This document shows, piece after piece, positions 48,707-58,687 of a stretch of DNA of 64,000 nucleotides. The translations under genes and the position numbers were made by a program. The stretch covers positions 310,001-374,000 of the forward strand of contig NZ_WTYF01000004.1 in NCBI RefSeq assembly GCF_009827315.1, read 5' to 3'. Numbering within the stretch: the first letter of the stretch is position 1; each line of letters begins with the position of its first letter. Source of the DNA: Qipengyuania gaetbuli (GTDB lineage Bacteria; Pseudomonadota; Alphaproteobacteria; Sphingomonadales; Sphingomonadaceae). The notes under the pieces were generated by a model. That model made no database searches and was not told the origin of the DNA. It worked only from the letters and a program-made list of their open reading frames with translations.

Positions 48707-49978
48707 ATGGACACGAGGTTCGCAATGCTCCGCAGTGCGCTGCAATTTCTGAAGCAGGTCCGCGACGACAAGCGCGGAAACATGCTCATTCTCGTCGCGG
48801 CTTCGCTCGTGCCGATCGTCGGCACGATGGGCCTCGCCGTGGACGCAGCCCAGTGGCTGAGCTGGCGTCGTGATCTTCACAGTGCTGCCGATGCCGGCGC
48901 AATCGCAGGTGCACTCGCTAAGAAGAATGGCGAGGACGTGAACGCCGTCGTGACGAAGGTGCTGAGCTCTAACACGCAGCACACCTACACTATCGAAGCG
49001 ATCGAAACGCCTCCCACCGCGGGGCCATTCACCGGCAACAACAGCATGGTGCGTGTCGTGCTCAGCGTCAGCCAGCCGCTCCCGTTCTCGAGCCTGTTCC
49101 TCGCCACTCCTCCGACGATCAGTGTCGAGGCCGTTGCCGAGAGCAGCTCTGAAGTTCCCAACTGCATGATCGCGCTCGACAGGTCGTCCATTGGCCTGAT
49201 CATTTCCGGTTCGGCGCGTGTCGACATGAACTGCGGGATGGCGTCGAACTCGAATTTCGATGCTACGGCATCGGGCAACAACACCATCCGGGCCGGCGCG
49301 CTTTCGGCGGTCGGTACGGTGAATGCCTCGGGTGGAGTTAGCGCCGATACGGCGATCAACAATGGTGCAGCACCCGCCGTTGATCCTTATGACGGACTAT
49401 TCTCCGACCCGAACGTGGTGTGCAACAACTGGCCGCTGGTCTCGGGTTCGCCCAACGAGCTTTCGCCAGGATGCTACCGCGGTATCCAGGTCCAGTCTAA
49501 CGCGACCGTTACGCTGCTTCCCGGCACCTATTATCTTGGAGAAAAGGGCCTGTCCGTCGGAGGTAACGCCTCGGTCATCGGCAATGGCGTGACGCTCGTC
49601 TTCACGAATACCGCGTCTCCGTTCAATGCCAGCAAGATCGGTACTTTCAGCGCGCAGGGTACTTCGAACATCCAGCTGACCGCGCCCAGCACCGGGACTT
49701 ACGCCGGCATCATCATGGTGCAGGACAGCCGCACCGTGCCTTCGAATACCAACCGCATGCTGATCACCGGCGACAACGGTTCGGTGTTCGACGGGACGAT
49801 CTACGCACCGACGAACGCGGTCACATTCAGCGGTAACAGCAGCATGTCCACGGACTGCCTGCAGATCATCGCGACCTATATCACCTTCACCGGCAACACA
49901 ACCGTGCGCAACAACTGCCCGGCAGGCCGCGGCGTCGCCTCGTTCTCCGGTTCGGAATATCTGAGGCTTCGTCAATGA
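48707..49978 (+). CDS. TadG-like pilus-assembly protein
   Basis: 423 aa. A basic N-terminus and one transmembrane segment (about residues 26-44, DKRGNMLILVAASLVPIVGT) are followed by AVDAAQWLSWRRDLHSAADA, the TadG/TadE-G pattern. The rest is predicted extracytoplasmic, Ser/Thr/Asn rich, with repeating beta-like segments (SGNSSMSTDC, TFTGNTTVRN) and a few cysteines. No von Willebrand A domain is evident. It overlaps the next gene by 4 bases. Other tad genes are not in the window. Confidence 0.8.
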   Translation: MDTRFAMLRSALQFLKQVRDDKRGNMLILVAASLVPIVGTMGLAVDAAQWLSWRRDLHSAADAGAIAGALAKKNGEDVNAVVTKVLSSNTQHTYTIEAIETPPTAGPFTGNNSMVRVVLSVSQPLPFSSLFLATPPTISVEAVAESSSEVPNCMIALDRSSIGLIISGSARVDMNCGMASNSNFDATASGNNTIRAGALSAVGTVNASGGVSADTAINNGAAPAVDPYDGLFSDPNVVCNNWPLVSGSPNELSPGCYRGIQVQSNATVTLLPGTYYLGEKGLSVGGNASVIGNGVTLVFTNTASPFNASKIGTFSAQGTSNIQLTAPSTGTYAGIIMVQDSRTVPSNTNRMLITGDNGSVFDGTIYAPTNAVTFSGNSSMSTDCLQIIATYITFTGNTTVRNNCPAGRGVASFSGSEYLRLRQ

Positions 49979-50433
49979 TCGCGCTTCTTTCAAAAGCGCT
50001 GCGCGACCGCGGAGGCAACGCGACTATCGAGATCGCTCTGGTGATGCCGCTGGTGCTGATGTTTGCGCTCGGCGGGATCGATTTCGCCATGGGCTACCGG
50101 CACAAGATCGAGATGCAGCAGACGGCGCAGCTTGGCGCGGAATACGTAATGGGCACTATGGAGGACCTCCCGACCGCCATCGAGGTGCGGCAGGCTATTT
50201 CCGATGCCAGCGGCATGCCGGTTGGCAGCATCACGATCGACACGTGGATCGAGTGTGACGGTGTCAAGCCGACGATCGCTGCCCCGATTTGCGTGAACCC
50301 GACTGCGGTCCAGACGGACTTTATGACGATCACTGTTCGCGACACCTACACGCCGATGCTCAACATCGACGGTATCGCAGATTTCGCGACGACCCAGACC
50401 CACGTCGGCTCGGTCACGCTGAGGACGAAATGA
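49975..50433 (+). CDS. TadE-like pilus-assembly protein
   Basis: 152 aa. The TadE motif GGNATIEIALVMPLVLMFAL (residues 13-32) includes the conserved Glu of pseudopilins at the start of the transmembrane segment. The remainder is extracytoplasmic with two cysteines (WIECDGV, APICVN). It overlaps both neighbours by 4 bases, giving a tightly coupled three-gene set. Confidence 0.85.
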   Translation: MIALLSKALRDRGGNATIEIALVMPLVLMFALGGIDFAMGYRHKIEMQQTAQLGAEYVMGTMEDLPTAIEVRQAISDASGMPVGSITIDTWIECDGVKPTIAAPICVNPTAVQTDFMTITVRDTYTPMLNIDGIADFATTQTHVGSVTLRTK

Positions 50434-50837
50434 TCATGACGCGCCTGAAGAGCCTTTTTCGAAACGCCAACGGGAGCGCGGCTGTCGAGTTCGCGCTCGC
50501 CTTGCCGCTTACCGTGACGATGCTTCTGGGCGCGCTCAACATGGGCATCTACCTGTTCTTCCAGAACTCGCTCTCTTCCGCGCTGGACGAGACAGCCCGG
50601 AGCGTGACGGTCTGGCCGATCCCCAACGACACCGAATTGCAGACCGAGTTCACGAACAATCTGCTCAGCGCCCAGCAGTTCGGCAATGCGACGCTCGCGA
50701 TTACCCATGGCACCGACACGTTCGGACGCGACTATGTCGACCTGGTGGCCTCCGGCGGAATCAATGTGAACCTCGTGTTCGTCGACATGGGCACAATGCC
50801 CGTTCGCCTGACCAAGCGTTCCTACCCGCAGCTCTAG
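50430..50837 (+). CDS. TadE-like pilus-assembly protein, second copy
   Basis: 135 aa with the motif NGSAAVEFALALPLTVTMLL (residues 14-33) containing the pseudopilin Glu, one transmembrane segment and an extracytoplasmic domain. The ATG at 50430 overlaps the upstream stop; an ATG two codons later is an alternative. The in-frame extension to 50289 overlaps the previous gene and was rejected. Confidence 0.83.
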   Translation: MIMTRLKSLFRNANGSAAVEFALALPLTVTMLLGALNMGIYLFFQNSLSSALDETARSVTVWPIPNDTELQTEFTNNLLSAQQFGNATLAITHGTDTFGRDYVDLVASGGINVNLVFVDMGTMPVRLTKRSYPQL

Positions 50838-50876
50838 GCCTGTCCGGCAGGCTTGCACCACGCGCGCGGCTTCGTC

Positions 50877-51560
50877 ATGGCCGCCAGTATGGATGGCAAG
50901 GAACTCCTGAACGATAACCACCTGCGCCCGGAATACCGGATCGCATTGGCCTATGCCCATCCGGATGACCGGTTGGCGTATCATGCCATGTTCGAGCTCG
51001 ACCGTCGGTTGGCAGAGATCGTCGCAGGCAGCAGCGAACCGATGATCGGCCAATTGCGCCTTGCATGGTGGCGCGATGTCCTTGGCAGGCAGCCTGAAGA
51101 CCGTCCCAGCGGCGAGCCGCTTGTCGCTGCGTTGAACACGGCATGGGGCGCTCATTCCGACGGCCTCGAAACGTTAGTGGACGCGTGGGAAGGGATTTTG
51201 CTGGCCGAGAGGCTCGAACGCAATGCCGCAATGCAATTCGTCGAAGGCAGGGGGGCGTCCTGGACAGCGCTTGCGAGCGGTCCTTTAGCCAAGGAGAGCT
51301 CCGCGGGGATATCGTCCGCAGCCCAGGCATGGTTTCTCGCCGATCTCTTGTCCCACCTATCCGATGCGGAAGAACGCGAGGTCGTTGCCGGTCTGGCTAA
51401 TGGCATGAAGCTCCGCTCCAAGAGGCTTCCCCGCCGCCTGCGCCCCTTTGCAATCCTGGCGGCGTTGGGGAGCCGGGCCCTTGCCGCAGGCGGCATCTCT
51501 CCGATGGAGGGCAGGGGGGCACCGCTTCTGGCCTTGCGCATCGGTATTTTTGGCCGCTAA
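50877..51560 (+). CDS. Squalene/phytoene synthase family protein, active-site residues not seen
   Basis: 227 aa from the ATG at 50877; a TTG at 50853 is possible. Helical prenyl-synthase-fold segments are recognisable (YRIALAYAHPDDRLAYHAMF, then EPMIGQLRLAWWRDVL near residue 55). The aspartate-rich DxxxD motifs needed for synthesis are not evident; the first site reads ELDRRLAEI. The protein is shorter than true phytoene synthases. Its pattern recalls the NDUFAF6 group, a complex I assembly factor in eukaryotes, but that link is inference. Confidence 0.65.
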   Translation: MAASMDGKELLNDNHLRPEYRIALAYAHPDDRLAYHAMFELDRRLAEIVAGSSEPMIGQLRLAWWRDVLGRQPEDRPSGEPLVAALNTAWGAHSDGLETLVDAWEGILLAERLERNAAMQFVEGRGASWTALASGPLAKESSAGISSAAQAWFLADLLSHLSDAEEREVVAGLANGMKLRSKRLPRRLRPFAILAALGSRALAAGGISPMEGRGAPLLALRIGIFGR

Positions 51561-51590
51561 ACAAAGGGTTGTCGAAATACAGGGGGTAGC

Positions 51591-52077
51591 ATGAGGGGCA
51601 TTGTCACCGGCGGGATCATCGTCCTCATCGCCATGGGGGTCGGGCTGTTCTGGTACCAGGGCCGCGCCGAGGTGGTACCAGGGCCGCGCCGAGGTCGAGT
51701 CCGCCGCCCCGCCGCCTTCGCTTGCCGAACTGCCGTCGACAGCATCACCTGACGCGCTCCCATCCGGCGACCCGAAGGACATGGTTGGCCCAGCGCCGCC
51801 CGAAGCAACCGAGCTGACCAAGGAAGAGCAGCGCTTCTTCCGCTACGACCGTGACCGCGACTGGCGCATCAGCCGGACCGAGATGCTCTCCACCCGCAGC
51901 GACGGGTTCCGCAAGCTCGACAAGGACGGCAACAATCTGCTCACCTTCGAGGAATGGGCAGTCGCCACCGTCGACAAATTCGAGGGCGCCGACGCCGATG
52001 GCGACAACGAACTTTCCCCGAGGGAATTCGCTACCACACGGGCCAAGCCCGCCAAAAAGCGAAAGTGCGCGTGCTGA
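51591..52077 (+). pseudogene. EF-hand protein, frameshifted by a 22-bp tandem duplication
   Basis: ATG at 51591 opens a frame with a transmembrane or signal segment (MRGIVTGGIIVLIAMGVGLF then WYQGRAEV) that soon stops. After a perfect 22-bp duplication at 51651-51694 the correct frame is shifted by one base. The downstream frame (to 52077) encodes three EF-hand loops: DRDRDWRISRTE, DKDGNNLLTFEE and DADGDNELSPRE. Removing one repeat copy restores a single 155-aa frame: membrane anchor, Pro/Ala linker, EF-hands, basic tail. A TTG at 51601 can open the downstream frame alone, without the anchor. Calcium binding is expected for the intact form. Confidence 0.75.
51651..51694 (+). repeat. Perfect 22-bp tandem duplication
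   Basis: Two identical, adjacent 22-base units (51651-51672 and 51673-51694), each beginning TGGTACCAGGGC and ending GCGCCGAGG. Because 22 is not a multiple of three, the extra copy changes the frame of the EF-hand gene. Both copies read WYQGRAE in one of the two frames. Confidence 0.95.
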
Positions 52078-53445
52078 TCAGGCGGTGACCGCTTCGGCGC
52101 CCGCAATCCACTCCCCGAACTCTTGCTTGGCTCGCGACGTGTAGGCTTCCTTGCGCGCTTTCTTCTTCACGTCGTGAAGCGGGGGGAAGAGGCCGAAATT
52201 GACGTTCATGGGTTGGAACGTCTCTGCTTCCGCATCGCCGGTGATGTGGCTGAGCAGCGCACCAAGAGCGGTTGTCCTTGGCGGAGGCGTCCAGTCGCGC
52301 CCGGCCAGTTCGGCCGCAGCCATCATCCCAGCCATCAGGCCGACTGCGGAACTCTCCACGTAGCCTTCGCAGCCGGTTATCTGGCCGGCGAACCGGATGT
52401 GTTCCCCGCCGCGCAGCCGCAACTGGCGATCGAGGACGAGTGGCGAGTTGATGAAGGTGTTCCGGTGGAGACCGCCGAGCCGTGCGAACTCAGCATTCTC
52501 GAGGCCCGGAATTGTCCGGAACAGCTCGATCTGTGCGCCATATTTCAGCTTCGTCTGGAAGCCGACCATGTTCCACAAGGTGCCGAGCTTATTGTCCTGT
52601 CGCAGCTGGACCACGGCATAGGGCCAGCGCCCCTGCGGGAATTCCGGGGTCGTGTCGTGCGGGTTGTCGAGCCCTACTGGCTTCATGGGACCGAAGCGGA
52701 GCGTGTCGACCCCGCGCGCGGCCATGACCTCGATCGGCATGCACCCGTCGAAGTAGGGGGTATCCGCTTCCCATTCGCGGAATTCGGTCTTCTCGCCATC
52801 GAGCAGGCCCTGGTGGAAGGCGAGATACTGCTCCTTGGTCATGGGGCAGTTGATGTAGTCTCCGTCCTCATTCGAGGCCTCGGTGCGCTTGTTCCAGCGG
52901 CTCTGGATCCAGCATTTCGACATGTCGATGCTGTCCCGGTGGACTATCGGGGCGATGGCATCGAAGAAAGCGAGGCGGTCTTGGCCCGTTGCCCCAACGA
53001 TGCTTTCGGCAAGCGATTGCGCAGTCAGCGGGCCCGTCGCGACAATGGTGGCACCGGCGGAGGGCAGGGTATCCACGCGTTCGCGCACGACGGTCACGTT
53101 GGGGTGCTCTTCGAGCGTGCGCTGCACTTCGGCTGAGAACACGTCGCGGTCGACCGCCATTGCGCTTCCGGCAGGGACGCGGGCCACTTCGCCCGCACGC
53201 ATGACAAGGCTGTCGAGCCCGCGCATTTCGTGGTGCAGCAGGCCGACGGCATTGCGGTCGCTATCGTCCGACCGGAAGCTGTTGGAGCAGACCAATTCGG
53301 CGAGGCCATCGGTCTGGTGGGCAGGCGTCATCTCGCCGCTGCCGCGCATTTCGGACAGGCGAACCTTTAAGCCGCGCTTCGCCAGTTGCCATGCCGCTTC
53401 GCTTCCCGCGAGGCCGCCGCCGATGATATGTACGTCGTGAGTCAT
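52078..53445 (-). CDS. trmFO: tRNA (uracil-54-C5) methyltransferase, folate/FAD-dependent
   Basis: Makes ribothymidine at position 54 of tRNA using methylenetetrahydrofolate and FAD, 455 aa. The FAD motif [20 protein letters not shown] lies at residues 5-24. The [20 protein letters not shown] segment is characteristic of TrmFO, with [15 protein letters not shown] and [16 protein letters not shown] further on. It converges with the EF-hand gene across a few bases. Confidence 0.95.
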   Translation of the reverse strand: MTHDVHIIGGGLAGSEAAWQLAKRGLKVRLSEMRGSGEMTPAHQTDGLAELVCSNSFRSDDSDRNAVGLLHHEMRGLDSLVMRAGEVARVPAGSAMAVDRDVFSAEVQRTLEEHPNVTVVRERVDTLPSAGATIVATGPLTAQSLAESIVGATGQDRLAFFDAIAPIVHRDSIDMSKCWIQSRWNKRTEASNEDGDYINCPMTKEQYLAFHQGLLDGEKTEFREWEADTPYFDGCMPIEVMAARGVDTLRFGPMKPVGLDNPHDTTPEFPQGRWPYAVVQLRQDNKLGTLWNMVGFQTKLKYGAQIELFRTIPGLENAEFARLGGLHRNTFINSPLVLDRQLRLRGGEHIRFAGQITGCEGYVESSAVGLMAGMMAAAELAGRDWTPPPRTTALGALLSHITGDAEAETFQPMNVNFGLFPPLHDVKKKARKEAYTSRAKQEFGEWIAGAEAVTA

Positions 53446-53515
53446 TGCGGTGGCGCACCTAGGGCTTGCATGCCCCCTCTATCAAGGATTACCGAGCGCC
53501 AACGAGGGGAATTTC

Positions 53516-54172
53516 ATGCCAAAACGCGCATTGTCCGAGCACCGGCCGTACCTGCTGGCCAGCCTGGCCGCAGCAGTCAGCTACTTTTTCGTCATGGACG
53601 ACCCCATCGGCGGGATCTGGCTGATGGCTTGGAAGGGAGCTGGCGTGGGGTTTCTCGCCCTCTACGCAGCTCACCGCGGCAAGGGGTTCGATGGTGCGCT
53701 GATCGCGCTTGTCATGACCTTCGGCGCGCTCGGTGACGTGGTGCTCGAGTTCAGTTTTCTCGTCGGGGGCGCGCTCTTCGCGGTCGGGCACCTGATCGCG
53801 ATAGCCCTCTATTTGCGCAACCGCCGCCCGGCTACGACCGCTAGCCAGGCGCTTACCGGCATAGCCCTTCTGGCAGCGACACCGGCAATTGCTGGATTGA
53901 TGACCTATCCCCTGCCGAACTGGCAGGCGGCGACCGGTTATTCGTTCCTCGTCGGAGCCATGGCAGCTGCGGCTTGGACGAGCCGTTTTCCTCGCTACCG
54001 CGTCGGGACGGGGGCGGTGCTGTTCGTTGTCAGCGATTTGCTGATCTTTGCAAGGGAAGCGGGACATATCCCCGCCGAGGTCGGAAGCTGGCTGATTTGG
54101 CCACTGTATTACGGCGGTCAGTTCCTCATCGCGATCGGCGTGGTGCAGAGCATTCGCAAGCACCACGCCTGA
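53516..54172 (+). CDS. YhhN/TMEM86 family membrane protein (lysoplasmalogenase-like)
   Basis: 218 aa with about seven to eight hydrophobic segments. The family pattern is visible in FGALGDVVLEFSFLVGGALF (residues 68-87) and FVVSDLLIFAREA near residue 178, where paired aspartates are expected to be catalytic. Animal relatives hydrolyse lysoplasmalogen; the bacterial substrate is unknown. The ATG at 53516 has GAGGGGA upstream; 22 upstream in-frame codons were rejected. Confidence 0.82.
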   Translation: MPKRALSEHRPYLLASLAAAVSYFFVMDDPIGGIWLMAWKGAGVGFLALYAAHRGKGFDGALIALVMTFGALGDVVLEFSFLVGGALFAVGHLIAIALYLRNRRPATTASQALTGIALLAATPAIAGLMTYPLPNWQAATGYSFLVGAMAAAAWTSRFPRYRVGTGAVLFVVSDLLIFAREAGHIPAEVGSWLIWPLYYGGQFLIAIGVVQSIRKHHA

Positions 54173-54190
54173 TCGCGACTTCACAGCGCT

Positions 54191-57025
54191 TTAGCCGCCC
54201 GGTTCACCTTCGATGTTCTTGTCCGAATGGGCCGTCGTGTACGGTTCGGTCGTCTGCGCGGTGCGGTCGGCCATTTCTTCCGCGACAGCTTCTTCCGCCT
54301 CGTTTTCCGGCTCTTCCGTCTCGTCGATCAGAGCCGCGCCGACGATCTGCTCGCCCTTCGCGACGTTGAAAATGCGCACACCCGAGGATCCGCGGCCCGA
54401 GATCGAGAACCCCTCATGGTTGTCGAACCCGCCTTCCACCATGTGGCGAAATTGGATCGGAAGGCGTATCAGCTTGGCCTGGTCGGTCACCAGCATGAGC
54501 TGCGAACCGTGCTTGACCGGGAAGCTGGCAACGACCGGCCCGTTCCGGTCCGGATTGCTGGCGGGCTCGCCGATATTGGTCAGGCCCATCCCGCCGCGAC
54601 CGATCGTGCGGTATTCGTAGGCTGACGAGATCTTGCCATAGCCGTTGGCGGTGAGTGTAAGGATGAATTCTTCCGCCTCTGCCATCTCGGCAACCTTTCC
54701 GGCGCCGAGCGTCGCTTCGTTCTCGTTATTCTTCCAGTTCGCCGCGCGCAGGTAAGCGTCACGGACCTCGGTGTCGCGTTCCCCTGCGTCCAGCACGGCC
54801 ATCGAGACGACCTTCTGGCCTTCCTTGAGCTTCATGCCGCGCACGCCGATGCCGGTACGGCTCTTGGTTTCGCGGGCGTCGGTAGCCGAGAAGCGGATCG
54901 CCTTGCCGGAATCGGAAGCGAGGAAAATCTCCTGCTCCTCGGTCAGCAGTTCGACGCCGATCAGGCGGTCTCCGCTGCCTTCGACAAAGCCCATCGCGTA
55001 TTTGCCGTTGGTGGGCACGTTGGTGAACGCGTCCATCGAATTGCGGCGCACCATGCCTTGCTCGGTCGCAAAGACGATGTTGAGGTTCGCCCACTCGCTC
55101 TCGTCTTCGGGCAGTGGCAGCACGTTGGTCACGCGCTCCTCGTCACCCAAGGGAAGCAGGTTGACCATCGGCCGTCCCTTGGTGGTCGGCCCGCCTTCGG
55201 GCAGCTTCCACACCTTCATCCGGTACACTCGGCCGGTGTTCGTGAAGAAGAGCACCGGATTGTGCGTCGAAGTGACGAACATTTCGACGACGGCATCCTC
55301 GTCCTTGGTCGCCATGCCCGAGCGGCCCTTGCCGCCGCGCGCCTGTGCCCTGAAGGCCTGGAGCGGGGTGCGCTTTATGTAACCGCCGTGGGTGACAGTC
55401 ACGACCATGTCTTCGCGCTCGATAAGGTCTTCGTCTTCGAGACCGTCCCAAGCGGGCGCGATTTCGGTGATACGCGGCGTGGCGTAGGTAGCGCGAATTT
55501 CCTCGAGCTCCTCGCGCATCACGCCGTAAAGCTTCACGCGGTCGGCGAGGATCGAGAGATACTCTTCGATCGCGAGGCTCAGTTCCTTGAGCTCGTCACC
55601 GATCTCGTCGCGGCCCAGCGCGGTGAGGCGGTGGAGGCGCAGGTCGAGGATGGCCTTAACCTGGCGCTCCGAGAGACGATACGAGCCGCCTTCCTGTTCG
55701 GCGCTCGGCTCGATCGCTTCGACGAGCTGGATATACTGCGCGATGTCACCGATCGGCCATTCCTTCGTGAGCAGCTTGGCGCGCGCATCGGCCGGATTGG
55801 ACGACCCGCGGATCATCGCGACGACCTCGTCGAGGTTCGACACGGCCACCACGAGGCCGAGCAAGATGTGGGCACGCTCGCGCGCCTTGTTCAGTTCGAA
55901 CTTGGTGCGACGGGTGATGACCTCTTCGCGGAAGGCGATGAAGGCCTGCACGAATTCGCGCAGCGTAAGCACTTCGGGACGGCCGCCGCGGATAGCCAGC
56001 ATGTTGGCCGGGAAGCTCGCCTGCGCGGGCGTGTAGCGCCAGATCTGGTTGAGCACGACTTCGGGAGAGGCATCGCGCTTCAGGTCGACGACGACGCGCA
56101 CGCCTTCGCGGCTCGATTCGTCGCGGATGTCCGAGATGCCCTCGATCCGCTTGTCCTTGGCGGCTTCGGCAATCTTTTCGACAAGTGCGCTCTTGCCGAC
56201 CTGGTAGGGAATGGAGGTGAGAACGATCGACCGTCGGTCGTTCTTGCCGGTTTCCACATCGTGACGCGCACGCATTAGGATCGAGCCGCGACCGGTGGTG
56301 TAGGCCGCACGGGCACCAGACTTTCCAAGGATGAGCGGGGCAGTCGGGAAATCCGGGCCCGGAATGATCTCGAACAGTTCCTCGCTGGTGATAGCGGGAT
56401 TTTCGATGAAGGCGAGACAGCCGTCGATCACTTCGCCCAGATTGTGCGGCGGGATATTCGTGGCCATGCCGACCGCGATGCCACCTGCGCCATTGACCAG
56501 GAGGTTGGGGAAGCGTGCCGGAAGGACCGTCGGTTCCTGGCGCGAACCGTCGTAGTTGTCGACGAAATCGACCGTGTCCTTGTCGAGGTCGTCGAGCAGC
56601 GAATTTGCGACACGGGCAAGCCGCGCCTCGGTGTAACGCATCGAGGCCGGCGGATCCGGGTCCATCGAACCGAAGTTCCCTTGGCCGTCGACCAGAGGAA
56701 CGCGCAGCGACCAGTCTTGGGTCATGCGGGCAAGCGCATCGTAGATCGCGGCGTCGCCATGCGGGTGGTAGTTACCCATGACGTCGCCGACGATCTTCGC
56801 GCTCTTGCGATAGGGGCGGCCGGCAACGAAGCCGCCTTCTTGGCTAGCGAAGAGGATACGGCGATGAACCGGCTTCAGGCCGTCCCGCACATCGGGCAGC
56901 GCGCGGCTGACGATCACGCTCATCGCGTAATCGAGGTAGCTGGTCTTCATCTCGTCGACGATGTCGATGCGAGCGTATTCGGCGCCGGGGGCCGGTGGGT
57001 CAATCAGGTCGGTTTCGTCGGACAA
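54191..57025 (-). CDS. gyrA: DNA gyrase subunit A
   Basis: Breakage-reunion subunit of DNA gyrase, 944 aa. The catalytic Tyr131 is in MRYTEARL. The quinolone-determining region reads [12 protein letters not shown], so the residue equivalent to E. coli Ser83 is Ala92 and Asp87 is Asp96. The C-terminal pinwheel domain carries the GyrA box (QARGGKG near residue 576), which separates it from ParC. An acidic tail of about 45 residues ends the protein. Confidence 0.96.
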   Translation of the reverse strand: MSDETDLIDPPAPGAEYARIDIVDEMKTSYLDYAMSVIVSRALPDVRDGLKPVHRRILFASQEGGFVAGRPYRKSAKIVGDVMGNYHPHGDAAIYDALARMTQDWSLRVPLVDGQGNFGSMDPDPPASMRYTEARLARVANSLLDDLDKDTVDFVDNYDGSRQEPTVLPARFPNLLVNGAGGIAVGMATNIPPHNLGEVIDGCLAFIENPAITSEELFEIIPGPDFPTAPLILGKSGARAAYTTGRGSILMRARHDVETGKNDRRSIVLTSIPYQVGKSALVEKIAEAAKDKRIEGISDIRDESSREGVRVVVDLKRDASPEVVLNQIWRYTPAQASFPANMLAIRGGRPEVLTLREFVQAFIAFREEVITRRTKFELNKARERAHILLGLVVAVSNLDEVVAMIRGSSNPADARAKLLTKEWPIGDIAQYIQLVEAIEPSAEQEGGSYRLSERQVKAILDLRLHRLTALGRDEIGDELKELSLAIEEYLSILADRVKLYGVMREELEEIRATYATPRITEIAPAWDGLEDEDLIEREDMVVTVTHGGYIKRTPLQAFRAQARGGKGRSGMATKDEDAVVEMFVTSTHNPVLFFTNTGRVYRMKVWKLPEGGPTTKGRPMVNLLPLGDEERVTNVLPLPEDESEWANLNIVFATEQGMVRRNSMDAFTNVPTNGKYAMGFVEGSGDRLIGVELLTEEQEIFLASDSGKAIRFSATDARETKSRTGIGVRGMKLKEGQKVVSMAVLDAGERDTEVRDAYLRAANWKNNENEATLGAGKVAEMAEAEEFILTLTANGYGKISSAYEYRTIGRGGMGLTNIGEPASNPDRNGPVVASFPVKHGSQLMLVTDQAKLIRLPIQFRHMVEGGFDNHEGFSISGRGSSGVRIFNVAKGEQIVGAALIDETEEPENEAEEAVAEEMADRTAQTTEPYTTAHSDKNIEGEPGG

Positions 57026-57327
57026 GACTATGGTATTCCGTGATCTGTGATCGGGATTTGGATTGCAGTCAGAACCCTAGGCGAAATGCCGTTCCCGCGC
57101 CACTTTCGGGCGTGTCTGACAGGGGTGTTGGCGGGCTTTTTCCACATATGGATAGCCCGATTGCCCATATCGGACCTGAACGGCGGGAACGTGCATCATT
57201 CAATGACCATTCAGCGCCAAAACCCTACAAGATTTGCAATGAGAGCGTTAAAAGGCCAAGTGCCGCACCGTTGAGAGAATTCCGGCGCCCACCGCGCTCA
57301 TTCCCCCTATCCACTCTTGGGAGTTAC

Positions 57328-58620
57328 ATGATGATCTTCACCCGTATTTCCAAGGCCTCGCGTCCGTCGTCGGCGCTGGCTCTGGCCCTCGTTCTTGCCG
57401 CGACCGGCACTGCAGGCGTTTTCGCCCTCGAGCAGCCGGCTTTCGCACAGAAGAAGAAGAAAGAGGAAAAGCCTGCAGCGAAGAGCTACTCCAAGGAGTT
57501 CATCGCTGCCTACCAGCCGCTGGCCGATGCCGTGAATGCGCCTGCTCCAGACTACGCGACCATCAATGCGCAGCTTCCGGCGATGAAGGCGCTCATCCAG
57601 TCGAATGACGAGCGGATGGTTGCCGGCAACCTCATCTACAACGTCGGCACGAAGAACCAGAACCGCGCCCAGCAGCTCGAAGGCGTGGAGCTCATGCTTG
57701 CAAGCGGGCAGGTTCCGGCTGAAAACCAGGGCCAGTACAATCTGCTCGCAGGTCAGCTTGCCTATAACGAGAAGGAATACGCGAAGACCCGCACCTACCT
57801 CATGAAGGCTGTCGAATTCGGCTATACCGAGGGCGAGCCGCAGGGCCTTATCGCCGAATCCTTTTTCGCCGAAGACAACCACGCTGCCGGCCTGAAGTAC
57901 CTGGCCGAAGCAATTGCTGCCGAAGAAGCTGCGGGCAATCCGGTCAACGAACAGTGGGTCCGTCGCGGCCTGCAGATGGCCTATAACAACCAGATGGCAG
58001 AGGAGCTGGGCCAGTTCGGCCTGCTCTTCGTCAAGCACTTCCCCTCGACCCAGAACTGGGGCGAAGTGATCGCCATCACCGCGTATGGCGGCGGTTGGCA
58101 GAACCCCGAGATCCTCGATCTCGTCCGTCTGGCCCGTTCGGCCAAGGCAATGCGCGATGAGCGCATGTATGCCGACTACATCGACAGCGCCGATTATCGC
58201 CGCCTGCCGGGTGAAGTCGTTGCCGTCATCGACGAAGGCTATGCGCAGGGCACGCTCAAGAAGACCGACACCTACGTCGCCGAAGTTCGGGGCATGGCAG
58301 CCGAACGCGCGAAGACCGACCGTGCCGATCTCGCAGGCCTGCTGAGCAAGGCAAAGGCGTCGACCGATGTGAAGTCGATCGTCACCGGCGGCGACCTCGC
58401 ACTCAGCTACGGCGATTATGCTGCGGCTGAAGTGCTCTATACCAAGGCTCTCGGCATGCCGGGCGTCGATGCCGGCCTAGCTCGCACGCGTCTCGGTATT
58501 GCACAGCTTGAGCAGGGCAAGGCTGCCGAAGCCGTCGCAACGTTCAATGCCGTGGAAGGCAAGCGCGCTGCCATCGCCCGTCTCTGGGCGACCTATGCTG
58601 CGGAAGAAGCCGGCATCTAA
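57328..58620 (+). CDS. Secreted helical-repeat (TPR-like) hypothetical protein
   Basis: 430 aa. The signal peptide runs to about residue 48, with cleavage after PAFA in AFAQKKKKEE. The mature protein is helical with TPR/Sel1-like repeats (NLLAGQLAYNEKEYAKTRTY, AGLKYLAEAIAAEEAAG, GDYAAAEVLYTKALGMPGV, then LARTRLGIAQLEQGKAAEAV). It is probably a periplasmic binding or scaffold protein of unknown partner. Start ATG 57328 (a second ATG follows directly) with GGGAG upstream. The 302-bp gap to divergent gyrA (57026-57327) holds promoters presumably, but I see no clear operator or gene. Confidence 0.8.
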   Translation: MMIFTRISKASRPSSALALALVLAATGTAGVFALEQPAFAQKKKKEEKPAAKSYSKEFIAAYQPLADAVNAPAPDYATINAQLPAMKALIQSNDERMVAGNLIYNVGTKNQNRAQQLEGVELMLASGQVPAENQGQYNLLAGQLAYNEKEYAKTRTYLMKAVEFGYTEGEPQGLIAESFFAEDNHAAGLKYLAEAIAAEEAAGNPVNEQWVRRGLQMAYNNQMAEELGQFGLLFVKHFPSTQNWGEVIAITAYGGGWQNPEILDLVRLARSAKAMRDERMYADYIDSADYRRLPGEVVAVIDEGYAQGTLKKTDTYVAEVRGMAAERAKTDRADLAGLLSKAKASTDVKSIVTGGDLALSYGDYAAAEVLYTKALGMPGVDAGLARTRLGIAQLEQGKAAEAVATFNAVEGKRAAIARLWATYAAEEAGI

Positions 58621-58650
58621 GCCTGACGCTTCAGCGCCAATGACAAAAGG

Positions 58651-58682
58651 CGGCGCGGGTCTATCGGATCCGCGCCGTTTTT
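58651..58682 (+). terminator. Rho-independent terminator, probably bidirectional
   Basis: A stem of 8 GC pairs (58651-58658 with 58670-58677) extended by two weaker pairs, then TTTTT on the plus strand. On the minus strand the stem is followed by CCTTTTG, so it may also end the convergent NYN-domain gene. Confidence 0.88.
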
Positions 58683-58687
58683 CATGT

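Noticed and set aside
57026-57327. Short plus-strand open frames in the gyrA upstream region, such as 57047-57274.
   Set aside because: No ribosome site, no family pattern and no signal peptide; the region most likely only carries the divergent promoters.
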